Source: DATEMK01 sp035275625
GTDB taxonomy: Bacteria > Bacteroidota > Bacteroidia > AKYH767-A > OLB10
Assembly: GCA_035275625.1 (NCBI GenBank)
Contig: DATEMK010000172.1
Location: forward strand, 1 to 6,638
Length of the DNA stretch: 6,638 nucleotides
Direction of reading: 5' to 3'
In this document: piece by piece, positions 6,603-6,638 of the stretch
Layout: each line of letters opens with the position of its first letter
Position numbering within the stretch: the stretch's first letter is position 1
Notes under the pieces: generated by a model
Database searches by the model: none
Told to the model about the DNA's origin: nothing
The model's input: the letters and a program-made list of their open reading frames with translations, nothing else
Made by a program: the position numbers and the translations under genes

Positions 6603-6638
6603 AACATTCAACATTCAACATTCAACATTCAACATTCA
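6603..6638. repeat. Heptanucleotide tandem repeat (AACATTC)5, cut by the window edge
   Basis: Five perfect tandem copies of AACATTC occupy 6603-6637, and the next base (A) is consistent with a sixth, so the array may be longer. It lies 39 bp past the stop of the large lipoprotein gene, in non-coding DNA. Perfect heptamers are prone to slippage; any role (spacer, regulatory length variation) is unknown. Confidence 0.85.

Noticed and set aside
6603..6638. CRISPR array
   Set aside because: The repeats are 7 bp and directly adjacent, with no spacers and no cas gene in view.

Overview
The window most likely comes from a Bacteroidota (Bacteroidetes) genome. The evidence is a Bacteroidota-like DapB C-terminus, two large FG-GAP/VCBS lipoproteins with ASPIC/UnbV domains of a kind common in that phylum, starts without a Shine-Dalgarno sequence, a perfect TAnnTTTG-type -7 promoter box, and AT-rich intergenic DNA.

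Layout. Positions 1-204 (+) hold the last 67 codons of dapB (lysine/diaminopimelate pathway). Positions 205-372 separate dapB from the convergent gene that follows and are nearly filled by a small MITE-like palindromic element (207-331) flanked by an exact 12-bp direct repeat that includes the dapB stop codon. Positions 373-2631 (-) encode a 752-residue lipoprotein: a helical TPR-like N-terminus, a predicted seven-bladed FG-GAP/VCBS propeller, an ASPIC/UnbV domain and a His-rich tail. Positions 2632-2975 are a 344-bp divergent intergenic region with a good promoter box for the minus-strand gene and a second copy of the same element family (about 2728-2880). Positions 2976-6563 (+) encode a 1195-residue lipoprotein with two propellers. 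Seven calcium-type loops are followed by an ASPIC/UnbV domain, then seven more loops are followed by a segment that looks like a worn second ASPIC/UnbV domain. Positions 6564-6638 hold a weak AU-rich hairpin and five copies of the heptamer AACATTC running off the edge.

How the parts relate. dapB is housekeeping and probably unrelated to the rest. The two lipoprotein genes are divergent, share the propeller + ASPIC/UnbV module and are both predicted to be exported and lipid-anchored, so a joint role at the cell envelope (binding, adhesion, or scaffolding of an uptake or secretion system) is plausible. No SusC/SusD, sortase, secretion or enzyme gene is visible here to fix the function. The most notable points are the doubled (propeller + ASPIC) architecture, the two related non-coding elements that bracket the minus-strand gene, and the clean target-site-like duplication at the dapB stop.
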